The notes: generated by a model from the sequence alone, not told the origin. DNA of 64,000 nt from Leptobrachium leishanense (GCA_009667805.1 CM019069.1:55432422-55496421), one strand, 5' to 3'; numbered from the stretch's first letter, positions 47,901-61,965 are shown. Numbers and translations: made by a program.

Positions 47901-49264
47901 ATTCCTGTCTGAGGTGTATTCAGAGGAAGACTCTACCAACCCGAACCGCTCCAATGAGCCATCTACAGAGTCAGGGACCCATGGATTTGGTGTGCATTGA
48001 CTTCCTGTGCTTAGAGCCGGATGCTAGCGGGCAAGGGAATATTCTGATAGTGACTGATCATTTCACCCGTTACGCCCAAGCCTTTTCCACGAAAGATCAA
48101 CGCGCTCCGACAGTAGCCAAGGTTCTGATGGAAAAGTTCTTTGTTCACTACGGCCTGCCGAGGAGAATACACTCTGATCAGGGTAGAGACTTTGAAAGCC
48201 GACTTGTTGGACAATTGTTGGAACTGTTGGGAATCCAAAAGACCCGAACTACACCATATCACCCTCAAGGTGATGCTCAGCCTGAAAGGTTTAATCGCAC
48301 TCTGCTTCTCTATGTTTGACAAAGTCCCCAGCATATTCAGCAGAGTTGGAGTCGTCACATAGCTACTCTGGTGCATGCATATAACAGTACGGAGAGTGAT
48401 GCAACTGGATACTCACCGTACCGTCTTATGTTCGGAAGAGAAGCCCGACTGCCGGTTGATTTGGCGTTTGGGTTATCTCTAGATCAGACGTCGGTAGCTT
48501 CCCATAGAAACTACGTGGATAGACTTTGGAAGAACCTGGCTTCTGCGTTTGAACAGGCCCGTTTGACTTCAGGAAACAGGGAGCAAAGGAACAAAAGGAA
48601 CTATGACTTGAAAGTTCGGATACAAGATCTACAACCCGGTGATAGGGTTTTGTTGAAGAACTTGGGTGCTGCTGCGAGGCACAAGTTGGCGGATAGATGG
48701 AGTTCTCAAGTTTACATTGTCTGCAAGTAACTGCCGGGTCTGCCGGTGTATCAAATCCGGCCGGATGGAAAGGCTGGGCCTCTTAAGAACTGGCACCGGA
48801 ATCATTTGTTACCTTTGAGAGAGGCTGTGAGGATGCCAGTTGGGGACGAACTGCCTCCGCCAAATCCGCCTGCTCCACGTTTGCCTCCTGTTACTCGGTC
48901 TCAACAGACCCGGGTTGTCGAAGAGAGCGAAAGAGACAGTGAAGAAGAGAGTTATTGTCTGGACTGGATGCGCTCACCGGAGCCTGAGGAGATTGTCGTT
49001 GTTCCTGAGCGGTGGGAGAGTAATTTGAGGCCTGAAGCTCCTGAATTTCTGCTGGAAGTCCCTGAGACTGTTGAAATCCCTGAAGCTCTTGAATTTCAGC
49101 TAGAGATTCCTGAGACCGTTGAAATTCCTGTAGCTCCCGAAGCCGAGTCTTATGACTACAGTTCTATGCCTTCACTTATATGTTATCTAATTGTATCGAA
49201 ATGTAAATGTAACTGTTGTACCTCCTTGGAGAGACCCAAGAGTTCTAGGAGGGGGAGAGTGTAG
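44848..49264 (+). pseudogene. pol: Pol polyprotein: protease, RT, RNase H, integrase; three lesions
   Basis: Entered by -1 frameshifting at 44842. Aspartic protease has LLDSGAQVTLIY (active Asp at 45178). RT has RLCIDYRTLN, VLDLRSGYHQI, FNRMPQGL and VYLDDIIVF (catalytic DD at 46513-46518). RNase H includes YELHVDA, TDNNPL and DADALSRRP. Integrase has the HHCC finger (HLGAERTF, YCHSCLRC) and Asp 47999, Asp 48176, Glu 48284, a D,D-35-E spacing. GDRVLLKN and KLADRWSSQVYIV form a GPY/F-like tail, then an acidic C-terminus with a repeated ETVEIP motif. Lesions: a frameshift near 47030 in RNase H just after the first catalytic Asp; TGA at 48317-48319 after the integrase core; TAA at 48728-48730 in the GPY region. 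The last two are in frame. The terminal TAG falls on the first bases of the 3' LTR. No chromodomain or envelope seen. Confidence 0.93.
49247..49259 (+). promoter_or_regulatory. Polypurine tract
   Basis: AGGAGGGGGAGAG directly before the 3' LTR, the plus-strand primer position of LTR retrotransposons. Confidence 0.9.
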
Positions 49265-50298
49265 CGCTGTGTTTAAATCTTACTGTGGCAGTACCTATTT
49301 TTGGCCACCGGAGGGAGACAAGCGCGATCAGAGACACTGAACTTTGGGACTACATTTCCCGGCGTGCTTTGCAAACAGACAGGAAGTGGGTGGAACACAG
49401 ACGCTCTACATCCTGAGCCTCGTGGAGAACGCGCCAGAGCGCGCCAGGGAGTGCATGGAAGAGGACGCAGTGCTGCTGAGCGGAATCGTGACCAGGCCGG
49501 AGCGCAAGTGTGGCCTATTAGGAATCAAGTAGAGTTATCCTGCCTTGCCAGAAGGAGCCTTACCCACCGGCCATCACCACCAAGTGTATTCCAGACAAGC
49601 TGAGGACCCCGAGTAAGGAGTACCGCGAGTCCAACGGATGGGAGAGCAGGCGGTAGCTGGACAAGTCCGGGCTGGAACACAGAGAGCCTGAATATCGATC
49701 CAATAGCCGGTATCCCAGCGCGGAGACAAGCGGAGAGACGTCCTGGGTCAGCGGAGCCTCGGTGATCAGCGGATGGGTGAGAGGCCTCCAAGGCCGTTTC
49801 CACAAAAGTTCAAGCACGCTGTTGTTTATTTCTGAAACCCACAGGGCCCCAACGTGACTAGTCGAAGACATCGCTTAAAAGATTCACTGGCCAGTTGAAT
49901 AGTACCCGGGTACCATAACACACACATACACTCACAATTCGGGACTTAACCTGTTCGGGACTCACTCCCTAGTATCCGAAAAAGGGGAAAAGATTTGCAT
50001 CTTATTTTATTTTCCGCTGCGCGTTTCTCGTAATTACGAAGCATTGTATTTTTTTTCTGCTCGGTCGCGTTTTTCCAGAAATACGAAGTCTCGCATTTCT
50101 TTTTCCCGCTGCGCGTTTACCGCAATACGAAATACTGTAAATATATCTACGAACACCGTGTCTTATTTTATGCCTTTTACTTCAGTAAACTATATAATTT
50201 ATAAAATCCACAACGGTGCTGGAGTATATTTATTCCCTAGTGCGGGGAGACTGACCCGTGGTTAATTTTCAGCGGCTCCTCCGGGAGTGAGCGCTACA
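49260..50298 (+). repeat. 3' LTR
   Basis: 1039 bp against 1038 bp in the 5' LTR. Differences seen by eye: one extra C in GGCCACCGGAGG, and substitutions near 49406, 49416, 49431, 49527, 49809, 49939 and 50265. Confidence 0.96.
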
Positions 50299-50635
50299 CA
50301 TGTATCTTGGGTCTGATGTCTGAGTATACATGTATCTGGGGTCTGTGTCTGGATATACATGTGTCTGAGGTCTGGCGTGTGTGTGTATATATATAGCTAT
50401 ATATATCTGTGTGTGGTTAGGGTATGTACAGTGGGTAAATGGGGTTTCTGGACATTCATTTTCAATATTAACATAAACTGGGCAGGCTTTCAGCAAAATC
50501 CAAAATTATTTATTGGAAAGCGTCACATGACTTTAAATAAAAGTAGTGGTACTCGGTATCCGTGAGTACCTGAAAAAACTATCAGTACTCATACTCGGTC
50601 TTAAAAATTGGTATCGGTGCATCCCTAAAAATAAC

Positions 50636-51130
50636 CATTGGTGCAACTACAGTTAACCAATACTTTTCATATTTTCTCATCCTGATTTTGTGAAATGTAT
50701 AGAAACTTCTGTACCAATTTATGTTTAAATAGTATATATTTAACTAGTTAATTTTTTTATAACTGTAAACGTTTTAAAAAAAAATTAACTGAAAAGCTTA
50801 GTGTAATGTAATAATATTTCTAAATGTACAGTTTGAATGTTTTTATCGTAAATGTCTTTATTGTAAATGTTATCTTCTGGATTTTACTGTTTTTTGTAAT
50901 GCTGAGGTGTAAAATCCTTTCTATATTAGCATTCATTTTTTATTCTTTCTGTCTATAAATTAATTGAACCATGTACGTGATAATTAGAGGGTGATACAAT
51001 GAGGTTGCCTTTGGCCCTATTACTGAAGATTAGCTCATTAACACAGCATCCTGTGAACATGCAAGCAATTATGTTTGCATGGGTGAAGCTGATACATTTA
51101 CCACCTCATCACTGAAAGTGGTTATACATT

Positions 51131-51167
<37 letters not shown>

Positions 51168-51175
51168 AGTATAGC
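50636..51175. other. No gene recognised; (TA)n at about 51134-51164
   Basis: AT-rich sequence leading into the first foldback. Confidence 0.5.
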
Positions 51176-51382
51176 AGTCCATAGTGATACCTTTTTCACT
51201 GGACTAACGTTACATTTAAAAGACAAGCTTTTGACAGTATATCTCTCTCCTTCAGGTCTGGATGCTTTATTGAGCAATATTTGCTCAGTATAGCATCCAG
51301 ACCTGAAGAAGAGAGATATACTGTCAAAAGCTTGTCTTTTAAATGTAACGTTAGTGCAATAACAAAGGTATCACTATGGACT
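51176..51382. mobile_element. Long foldback element 1 (about 91-bp arms, 25-nt loop)
   Basis: The left arm AGTCCATAGTGATACCTTT ... CAGGTCTGGATGCT is matched in reverse on the right. The arms differ mainly in a short block (TTTTCACTGG against TGTTATTGC). The loop has its own small hairpin GAGCAATATTTGCTC. (TA)n tracts flank both sides (51134-51164 and 51426-51475). Confidence 0.85.
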
Positions 51383-51426
51383 GTTTTACTCATGATTTTG
51401 GCATCTGGACTAACACGGCCTATCTA

Positions 51427-51464
<38 letters not shown>

Positions 51465-51553
51465 TATATTATATTATATTTATTAAAGCAGTGGCAACCA
51501 GCTGTAGCCAAAAACAAGCTCTGAGTTGCCTGGGTGCAAATCCCAAATATAAG

Positions 51554-51893
51554 ATATGCAAACCAAAAAGACAGAGGGCGCACACCAGGACTTAATTAAT
51601 AAACATTATTTTGATTATTTTTTCTTAAGCATGAAAAAGCATAAAGTAAATGCCCAAGTGCATCTTAAAAACCGACGTTTCGGCCCTCACAGGGGCCTTT
51701 CTCAAGACCTTGGTCTTGAGGTCTTGAGAAAGGTCTTGAGAAAGGCCCCTGTGAGGGCCGAAACGTCGGTTTTTAAGATGCACTTGGGCATCTACGTTAT
51801 GCTTTTTCATGCTTAATTAATAAACATTATTTTGATTATTTTTTCTTAAGTCCTGGTGTGCGCCCTCTGTCTTTTTGGTTTGCATATATATAT
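51554..51893. mobile_element. Long foldback element 2 with an inverted 39-bp block in one arm
   Basis: The outer arms pair through ATGCAAACCAAAAAGACAGA and its complement. The inner arms pair through AAAAACCGACGTTTCGGCCC and its complement, with a centre of GGTCTTGAG repeats. A 39-bp block bounded by CTTAA and TTAAG occurs in the same orientation in both arms (51591-51629 and 51812-51850), so one arm carries an inversion. Confidence 0.88.
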
Positions 51894-52404
51894 ATTTATA
51901 TATAATCAATCAAAAAATCGCCAGCACTCTGGGATTTCCATAAAAATAACAAACTTTAGTAATCCATGTATTTTAAATAGTCAACATTTTGACAGAACAT
52001 GACATATCCCAAACAAACCCAATGGTTTAAATAGAGATCACAATCATACATTGATCAAAAAACACCAGTCATTTATCATTGTAAGATTGAGAATATCGGA
52101 ATATATCCGACATTGGATCGCAACCGGCAAAAGGTTATGTCGGATGTATTGATATATATATGACATTGGACCGGAAAAGGTTAATATCAAACTGTCATGG
52201 CTCATGCAATCATCGCCACAGGAATGCACAAACCGGTGCTGCTCTGCCAAGAACATCCTGGCAACACCTTTCCTGCAATACTCTCTGCCATTTCGGCTCT
52301 CCTGCAGGCACCACAGGCACTCCTACTGATGAGCCCTGTGTTCACCTATATAAGGGAGACACACCCCTTTCCTCGGTGATTCAGCATTGCTTTACACTTG
52401 GTGT
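51894..52404. other. No gene recognised
   Basis: AT-rich, with a short TA tract at the left. Confidence 0.5.
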
Positions 52405-52669
52405 TAGGGTTGCCAGATCAGCCATGTTTTCCTGGACACATATTACTAGTTCATGCAGAGGGGACCACAGGGAATAGTGCTGCCCTGCAACATGTATAAT
52501 TCATATGCCGCAGGAAGGAAATCAAGGCAGCACACTTGGGATTTCTTTTTGCTTTGTTACCCGCAGCTTGTGGATTCTACATGTTGCAGGGTGGCATTTT
52601 TCATGCACTGCCCATCAGCATGAATTAATTCTATGTGTCCAGGAAAACATGGTCGATCTAACAACCCTA
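52405..52669. mobile_element. Foldback MITE, TAGGGTTGCC-type ends
   Basis: Ends TAGGGTTGCCAGATCAGCC and the near complement. Pairing continues through CATGTTTTCCTGGACACAT and CCCTGCAACATGTA, so most of the element is an inverted repeat. No convincing target duplication. Confidence 0.75.
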
Positions 52670-53744
52670 CTATCAGTATTACAAATTTACCGGAGCTAAT
52701 ATAGTCTATGGAGTTGTTAAGTTTACAACAGCTCTGGTTAAGTTAGCAACAGCTTTGTAATACTGCCCTTGGTGTATTGCTTTCCATCCTGAAGCTGCTT
52801 ACTCTCAAGCCGTTCCCTCAGTCTCCAGGCCTCAAGTCGTGTTCCTCCAGATCCTCCAACCCTGCAACCTGTCTGTTGTGTTCTCCAGCCCTGTGAGTCT
52901 CCTGCTGTATTCCCATAGCCTCCATCCACGTATTCCAGAGCCTCCTGTTGTGCCTTATGTGTTTCTGCCTGCATCTAGCCACCCTTTTCCTGTCCTGCCT
53001 GTCTGCTGTCTCGTGCCTCCTGTAAGTTCCTATTGTGTTGCCCTCAGTGTCTCTGTATCTTGTTCCTTCGTGTACCACCCCTTCCTACTTTGTTCATTCA
53101 ATCAGCCCCTTTCCTGCTCTGCTCCTCTCCGTAACTTTGAACCTACAGTCATACCAGTCTGCTGGTTATCTGGATTTAAACCATAGACCCCTGTTATACT
53201 TCATTCTCATGTCTCAAACGTTGTATCACTGCATAGTGAGCTCATACCCTCGCCCCCATACAGCGCACGTGGCACAAAGTTAAAAAGGTGGGATCCTGTT
53301 TGTGGAAGGTTGATCAGCAATCAAGTACTAAAAACATTTTGTGAACTCACTAAGAATTCTTGCCCCCCCTTATCACTTATTTCACACTTATATGTGGATT
53401 TTAGCAAAAATATAGGATAAATCCTATATTTTCCCGTGACTTAACAAGGAAAGATGTGATTGAAAACCTGAATATAAACTTTATAGTGTGTAGGAACCAA
53501 TGGGAACGCAGTTCCCTTTGCAAAATAGTAACGGAATGCGTTCCCCTTCAACTTGACCCCTGTTGGTGATGATTAAAAATATACTTCACATTTCAGTTTA
53601 AGCTGAGCAGACAGGTTGATATTTAAAAGTATTTATAGCTATTACAGAAAGACCAGAAGAAGCAAAAAAGGGAAATGGCAAAAAGTAAGCCTAAAAAATC
53701 TCTGAAATCAGGCAACTGTCAAAGTGGAAGTCGTGTAAGGATTG
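52670..53744. other. No gene recognised; CT-rich stretch at 52790-53180
   Basis: The CT-rich stretch has loosely repeated CCTCCA, CCTGT and GTGTT motifs. Frames on both strands are composition artefacts. Confidence 0.45.
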
Positions 53745-53752
53745 CACTGCAG

Positions 53753-54705
53753 CAGTGACGTGCGGTGAGGTCAGTGGCAGGTGAGGCACTGACTAGTATC
53801 AGAGCCAGATACTAGTATACTATACACGGGTTACGTAGGTTCAGGTTTAGTGCACCCCAGGATCTGGTTGCTGTCAGTGCTCCCCAGGAACTGGTTGCTG
53901 TCAGTGCTCCCCAGGAACTTGCTGCTGTCAGTGCTCCCCAGGACCTGGCTGCTGTCAGTGCTCCCCAGGATCTGGCTGCTGCCAGTGCTCCCCAGGATCT
54001 GGCTGCTGGCAGTGCACCCCAGAATCTGGCTGCTGTCAGTGCTCCCCAGGAACTGGCTGCTCTCAGTGCTTACCATGATCTGGCTGCTCTCAGGGCTCCC
54101 CAGGATCTTGCTGCTGTCAGGGCTCCCCAGGATCTTTTGCTGCTCTCAGGGCTACCCAGGAACCTTTGCTGCTCTCAGGGCCCCCCTGGATCTTTTGCTT
54201 CTCTCCTGGATGTGCCGCCAGGCACACAGCCCCGCTGCACGCCCCCATGATTGAGGAGGACAGTCACATTACTGTCCTGTATCAAAGCATGGGAGGCTTG
54301 CCTCTCATGGAGGCGGTTTTTGAATTGCTTGAGATCAATGGTGCTTTCCCATTGGACCAAGAAATTCCATTGCTCTCAGTGCCTCTCTGAGCGTACATCC
54401 AGGGAGTAGGCGGCACCAGACGCGTGGTGCAGACATCAATGAATCTATTAGCCAGCTTCAGTCTATGAATCTATTAGCCAGCAGGCTGCCGCTGCTGTGT
54501 GATGTTTCGCGCCACACAGCAGTCGGTGAAATAAAAAAAAGTGAAGGAGCAGAGACAGACCGCGGGGGAGTGTGGAGCAGGTGAGTATGTGAACTTCTTT
54601 TTAAATAGAAGCAGGTTTTATTTAAAAAAATTTACAGTCCCCACTCAATGGAATTATAGCAGGCGAGGCCCTGCCTCACCTGTCACCCCTGACTGCACGT
54701 CCCTG
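53753..54705. mobile_element. hAT MITE (953 bp) with 27-bp minisatellite
   Basis: Ends CAGTGACGTGCGGTGAGG and the complement of CAGGGACGTGCAGTCAGG. Perfect 8-bp duplication CACTGCAG at 53745-53752 and 54706-54713. No transposase. Confidence 0.93.
53850..54205. repeat. 27-bp minisatellite, about 12-13 units
   Basis: Units are variants of GTGCTCCCCAGGATCTGGCT followed by GCTGTCA. As 27 is a multiple of 3, both strands stay open (SSQILGSTD repeats on the minus strand). I do not read this as a gene. Confidence 0.92.
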
Positions 54706-54713
54706 CACTGCAG

Positions 54714-55453
54714 ACCAATGATTTAGCTGGTTAGTAAAGACAATGTGATTGACAAAAGAGGGAGAAGTCATCCGACTCTATTATATAGGGAAAACTTAAT
54801 AAAGCGTGGAATTAAATAATGGAGGTCAATTAGGAAAAGGCTTTCTTTAACTCGCTTAATTGATTAGGTAAAGTTCTAAAACAACAATTTCCTTGTAAGA
54901 ACATTATGCACATTCTAGATATTGATATTCTAGTAAATATTTTAGTCTCTTCACATATTTGATACCATAAAACATTCCACTGTCAGGAATCTGATAATTA
55001 AAATAAGTATAGAATGGGTTTCTGCAAAATCTGTAATCCATCTTCTAATAACTATACGGGGATCAATCTATATGCCAATGACAGCTAGAAATAGAGATAT
55101 AGACTAACCACAGACCTTTGTTGCATTGTATTGCGTCTCTTAATTATAACGTAGTGGTGTTGACTTTGGTATTCATTTGTAACCTGGCAATGTACAGCCA
55201 GCCTGCTTTGAAAGTAATTGCTACTAATTATTTAGGTCTAAACTTTAATGGATTGAACACTGCATTAGCCATTTATTTTTGGGTGGAAGAAAAAATAAAA
55301 TAAAAGCACATCAGTAGTAAATGAAATATTAAAAATTACCGAAAGGTATCCCGTGTTTTGTATAACAGGCACAAATGGAAGCATAAATGTTACCAATATC
55401 CATGATGTGGAGACAGAGAATCACACGTCCCAAGGATTCCAACAAAACATATA
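54714..55453. other. No gene recognised
   Basis: AT-rich; nothing recognised. Confidence 0.5.
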
Positions 55454-55455
55454 TA

Positions 55456-57069
<1,614 letters not shown>

Positions 57070-57089
57070 TATACTTGGTCATTACAATA

Positions 57090-58520
57090 AACTGAAGATT
57101 ATTTATTTACAAAACATTTTTATCAGGATTTAATACATTTTCTCTTATTTTCAGGGATGGCCGACAGAAGCACATGTTGGTTTTTACATACATTTTGTTG
57201 CAATAAATATTCAGGGAATGATAGTTTATAGTTGTTGCAGGTTTGTTTTTATTGTAGAAACCAGGAAGCCATCTTTTTCAGAGACTTCTGGCTGCCGAAT
57301 GAGGTTATGCTTTCTGGAAAGATATTCCTCAGCTGTGGAGCTTTGTTATAAACCAGATGAGAAATGATGATGATGGATTTGGGGTACACATGCATATGCT
57401 ACATCCCCTTAATCATTGGCTGGTACCAACATTTCTTGTGCAATATGTATCCTAACCTCAAGATTTAAACAGGTTTTTATTTCTGTACAGTGCACAAAGT
57501 TTAGGATCCATTTTGGCCAACAGTTTGTCAATATGAAGTCCAAGCAACAATTCAAAATCAAGTCACATTCGCAGATATTTGTATGAGGGGTCAGGCTATA
57601 ATTCAATGGGGTTTTAATGTCTGGTTGGGGATCATTTCATTTTTGTAATTGGTTTGTAGTCTCAAAAACCAAGGACACAATTTGGTCAGTGTTATGAAAC
57701 GGTTTATTTTTAAAGATCCATCTCTCAACTTCCAGAAATACAGCCTCAAGTTGTGATATGTTTGTTTAATTTTTTTTAGTATATTATGGTTTCATTGGTT
57801 TACATGTGCACTGTGGAAGATTTGCAAACTTGGGGAAGATAGTTACTAAATATGAAGAATAAAAAGGGCCCCAGGATGGAACCTTGAGGACTGCCACATG
57901 TAACTCTGTGAATGCTGGAAGTATTATTATCTGTTAATATTTGGGTCAGTCTGACAAATAAGAATCATACAGGTCTAGCAATTTTTCATTTGATGTCATC
58001 TTATTTATTAGGATGGAGTAGTAGATGGTCTTAACACCCTTTTGCAGAGTCTAGAATGATGGCTCACGTCATTCTCCGTATTCCATCTTAGTCTGTGTAT
58101 CATTGTTGACTTTTAAAAGGGCAGTTACAGTTGAGTGGTTTGTGTAATAAGCAGATTGAAAGAGGGTGAGGTGCTTAGAGGCTTGGCAGAACTTGCCCAG
58201 TTGGAAACAGGGCACATTTCTTCAAGATTTTGTAAAACACTGGGAGTATGACTATTCGCCTGTAGTTCAACACTTGGGTTTTATCTCCTCCTCTGTGGAT
58301 TAGAACAACCGTCAACATTTTCCATGCTTTGGAAATGTAACCGGATATCATCGAGGAGATAATTAAGCTGTCAATGCTGTGGACAATTACAGGAGTTTTA
58401 AGAGCATGGCTGGTAGATGGTCGGACCCAGACACAGATCTCTTCTTCAGATTTTGGAGATGTTCATTAGTGGATACAAGCATGAAACTAAATTTAGTTGT
58501 ATTTGTCAGTAGGAGAGGTG
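57090..58520 (-). pseudogene. Old L2-type LINE remnant (copy 3)
   Basis: Aligns on the minus strand with 8380-10100: for example, 57417-57440 with the AGCCGGCATTAGCATTTGTT stretch, 58090-58150 with the TTTTAACAGGGCGGTTGTAG stretch, and the region around 58400 with GCAGCATTGCTGGTA. Many indels and stops; no frame of useful length. It is clearly older than copies 1 and 2. Confidence 0.75.
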
Positions 58521-58996
58521 CGGCCGTGGCTTTGCAATCTCCGTTTCACAATCTAAGATTGGAAGGAGGGAGATGAGGATCCTTTCAACGTGCAGGGAGA
58601 AGCAATTTTCCAACGTTCAAGAGACGGATCAGAATAGACCTCTTGTACTCCGCAATGCTATAAGGAATGTGGTGGAGGAGAAAGGCACCGGGGCAAAAGG
58701 TATTGGATCTGCAATCGCTTCTGATATTGCAGTGTGCATTTGAAACCAGTAGGGAACAATCTGAGGGCATTGCCAGAACAAATGCAGTGTATCTGCATGC
58801 CTAGTGTTGCATCTCCACCAGGAGTCATCAGTATCAGGGAAAACCTGCGCCAATTTTGCAGAAGTATGGCATCATCTAGTGCGCAGCGTGTATTCTGATT
58901 CTTGTGTGCGCTTGACCATAGAACAGGAATGCGTAGTGAAACTGAGTGAGAAAGGAAGTCCGGTGAGTCACCGGCACATTTGCCAAGGGTTTAGGG

Positions 58997-59179
58997 CAGT
59001 GTTTCCCAAACCTGTCCTCAGGACCCACTAACAGGCCAGGTTTGCCAGATTTCTGAAGCACAGCACAGGTGATATCATTTGCTGGTCAGTGATTGCAATA
59101 TTCCGTCTGTATTTACCCAAAGTGCTACTTAAAATCCGGCCTGTTAGTGGGTCCTGAGGAACGGAGTTGAGAAACACTG
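58997..59179. mobile_element. hAT-Charlie-like MITE, 183 bp, perfect 8-bp duplication
   Basis: CAGTGTTTCCCAAACCTG on the left, GAGTTGAGAAACACTG on the right. Duplication GTTTAGGG at 58989-58996 and 59180-59187. Confidence 0.95.
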
Positions 59180-59720
59180 GTTTAGGGCATTCCCCATCTA
59201 AATAGGCTTCTAGGCGGACAGTCCCGTGGTCCTCCTCAGCAGTCAACAGTCAGAGGTAAGAGGGATAAGTAGTTCACATAAGGCATAAAGGAGAGGGGAA
59301 TGGAGCAATGAGAGTATGTCTGAGTAGGTGCCACCAAACGATGAAATGGAGGTAACTGTGGGGTGATTTCCAATCGCCTTCCACACCTCTTTTACGAGTA
59401 GCCAGCGTAGGTGGAACAACGGGAGCTGGGAAGCTACTGATCCCAGTTCCACCCAATGTTTGCTCACCTCCCGCCACCCCACTCCAACCAAAGCAAAAGA
59501 TGTATTGCGCAATAATAAAACCACATGTGTGGCAAAGCTGTCCCCCCTTGTGCTTAGGTGAAATCAAAATTTCATATTTCAGTCTAGGAGATTTCGCATT
59601 CCACACACACTGCAGAAAGAGGTTCCTAAGCCTCTTGACGTAGGAAGGGGGCACCTCAAGTGGAAGGGCCTGAAAAACTATAGCGGTCTCAGCTGTATAT
59701 TCATTTTTAAAACTGCTATA

Positions 59721-61336
<1,616 letters not shown>

Positions 61337-61388
61337 TATGTCCAAACCATGTAATATGTGGATGCATCCAATTGCCTAAATCCTTCTG

Positions 61389-61965
61389 TACATGCCACTG
61401 TACAGAGCACTGGTGAGACCTCACTTGGAGTACTGTGTGCAGTACTGGAGACCGTATCTCCAGAAGGATATAGACATCTTAGAGAGAGTTCAGAGAAGGG
61501 CTGCTAAAATGGTGTACGGCTTGAAGGAGAAGAGTTACCAGGAAAGGTTTAATGATCTTAACATGTATAGCTTGGAAAAAAGACGAGACAGAGGAGATAT
61601 GATAGAAACATTTAAATACGTAAAGGGAATCCACAAGGTAGAGGAAGGGAGTATATTTAAAAGGAAAAAAAGTAGCAAAACAAGAGGACATAGTCTTAGA
61701 TTAGAGGGGCAAAGGTTTAAAAGTAACATCAGGAAGCATTATTTTACTGAGAGGGTGGTGGATACATGGAACAGTCTTCCAGTTGAAGTGGTAGAGGCCA
61801 AAACAGTGATTGAATTTAAGCAGGCATGGGATAGGCATAAGGCTATCCTAAACAAAAGATAAATCCAGGTAAAGTATCCATGTAATTGGGCAGACTAGAT
61901 GGGCCGAAAGGTTCTTATCTGCCGATATTTTCTATGTTTCTATGTTTCTCTATTTTTCTATGTTT
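61389..61965 (+). pseudogene. CR1 LINE 3' end (RT C-terminal part and tail)
   Basis: The frame to 61862 reads YRALVRPHLEYCVQYWRPYL, LERVQRRAAKMVYGLKEKSY, LEKRRDRGDMIETFKYVKG and VVDTWNSLPVEVVEAK, the classic CR1 C-terminal region. The 3' tail has GACTAGATGGGCCGAAAGGT and TTTCTATG repeats. The frame is open, but the piece is severely 5'-truncated and lacks the RT catalytic core. Confidence 0.92.

Larger units (their letters stand above)
42304..50298 (+). mobile_element. Ty3/gypsy LTR retrotransposon with PNMA-type gag, nearly complete
   Basis: Two LTRs of about 1.04 kb enclose a tRNA-Pro-like primer site, gag, pol and a polypurine tract, flanked by a 4-bp CATG duplication at 42300-42303 and 50299-50302. 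The order protease, RT, RNase H, integrase is that of Ty3/gypsy. There is no envelope frame. The LTRs differ at about 7 bases plus one indel (roughly 0.7%), which points to a young insertion. Pol has three lesions; gag and the frameshift signal are intact. Confidence 0.97.
41885..50385. repeat. 30-bp minisatellite inside the hAT element, split into three blocks
   Basis: Units are variants of TATACATGTATCTGGGGGTC followed by TGTGTCTGGG. Blocks are 41885-42111, 42247-42303 and 50299-50385. The first gap is a CR1 tail and the second is the Ty3 retrotransposon. Confidence 0.85.
41596..50627. mobile_element. hAT element (about 1 kb of own sequence) containing a minisatellite, CR1 tail and Ty3 element
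   Basis: Left end TAGGGATGCACC, right end GGTGCATCCCTA. Perfect 8-bp duplication AAAATAAC at 41588-41595 and 50628-50635. Its own sequence is about 41596-42303 plus 50303-50627. It has no transposase: a GC-rich left part, then a minisatellite, then an AT-rich right part. Confidence 0.92.

Noticed and set aside
49260..50298. Envelope gene downstream of pol
   Set aside because: Pol ends on the first bases of the 3' LTR and no further frame with signal peptide or membrane segment exists before it.
52818..53186. Frames on both strands of the CT-rich stretch
   Set aside because: Low-complexity composition; no domain or conserved start.
53831..54254. Repeat-protein-like frames on both strands (SSQILGSTD and LLSVLPRIW)
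   Set aside because: They are translations of a 27-bp minisatellite inside a non-coding hAT MITE.
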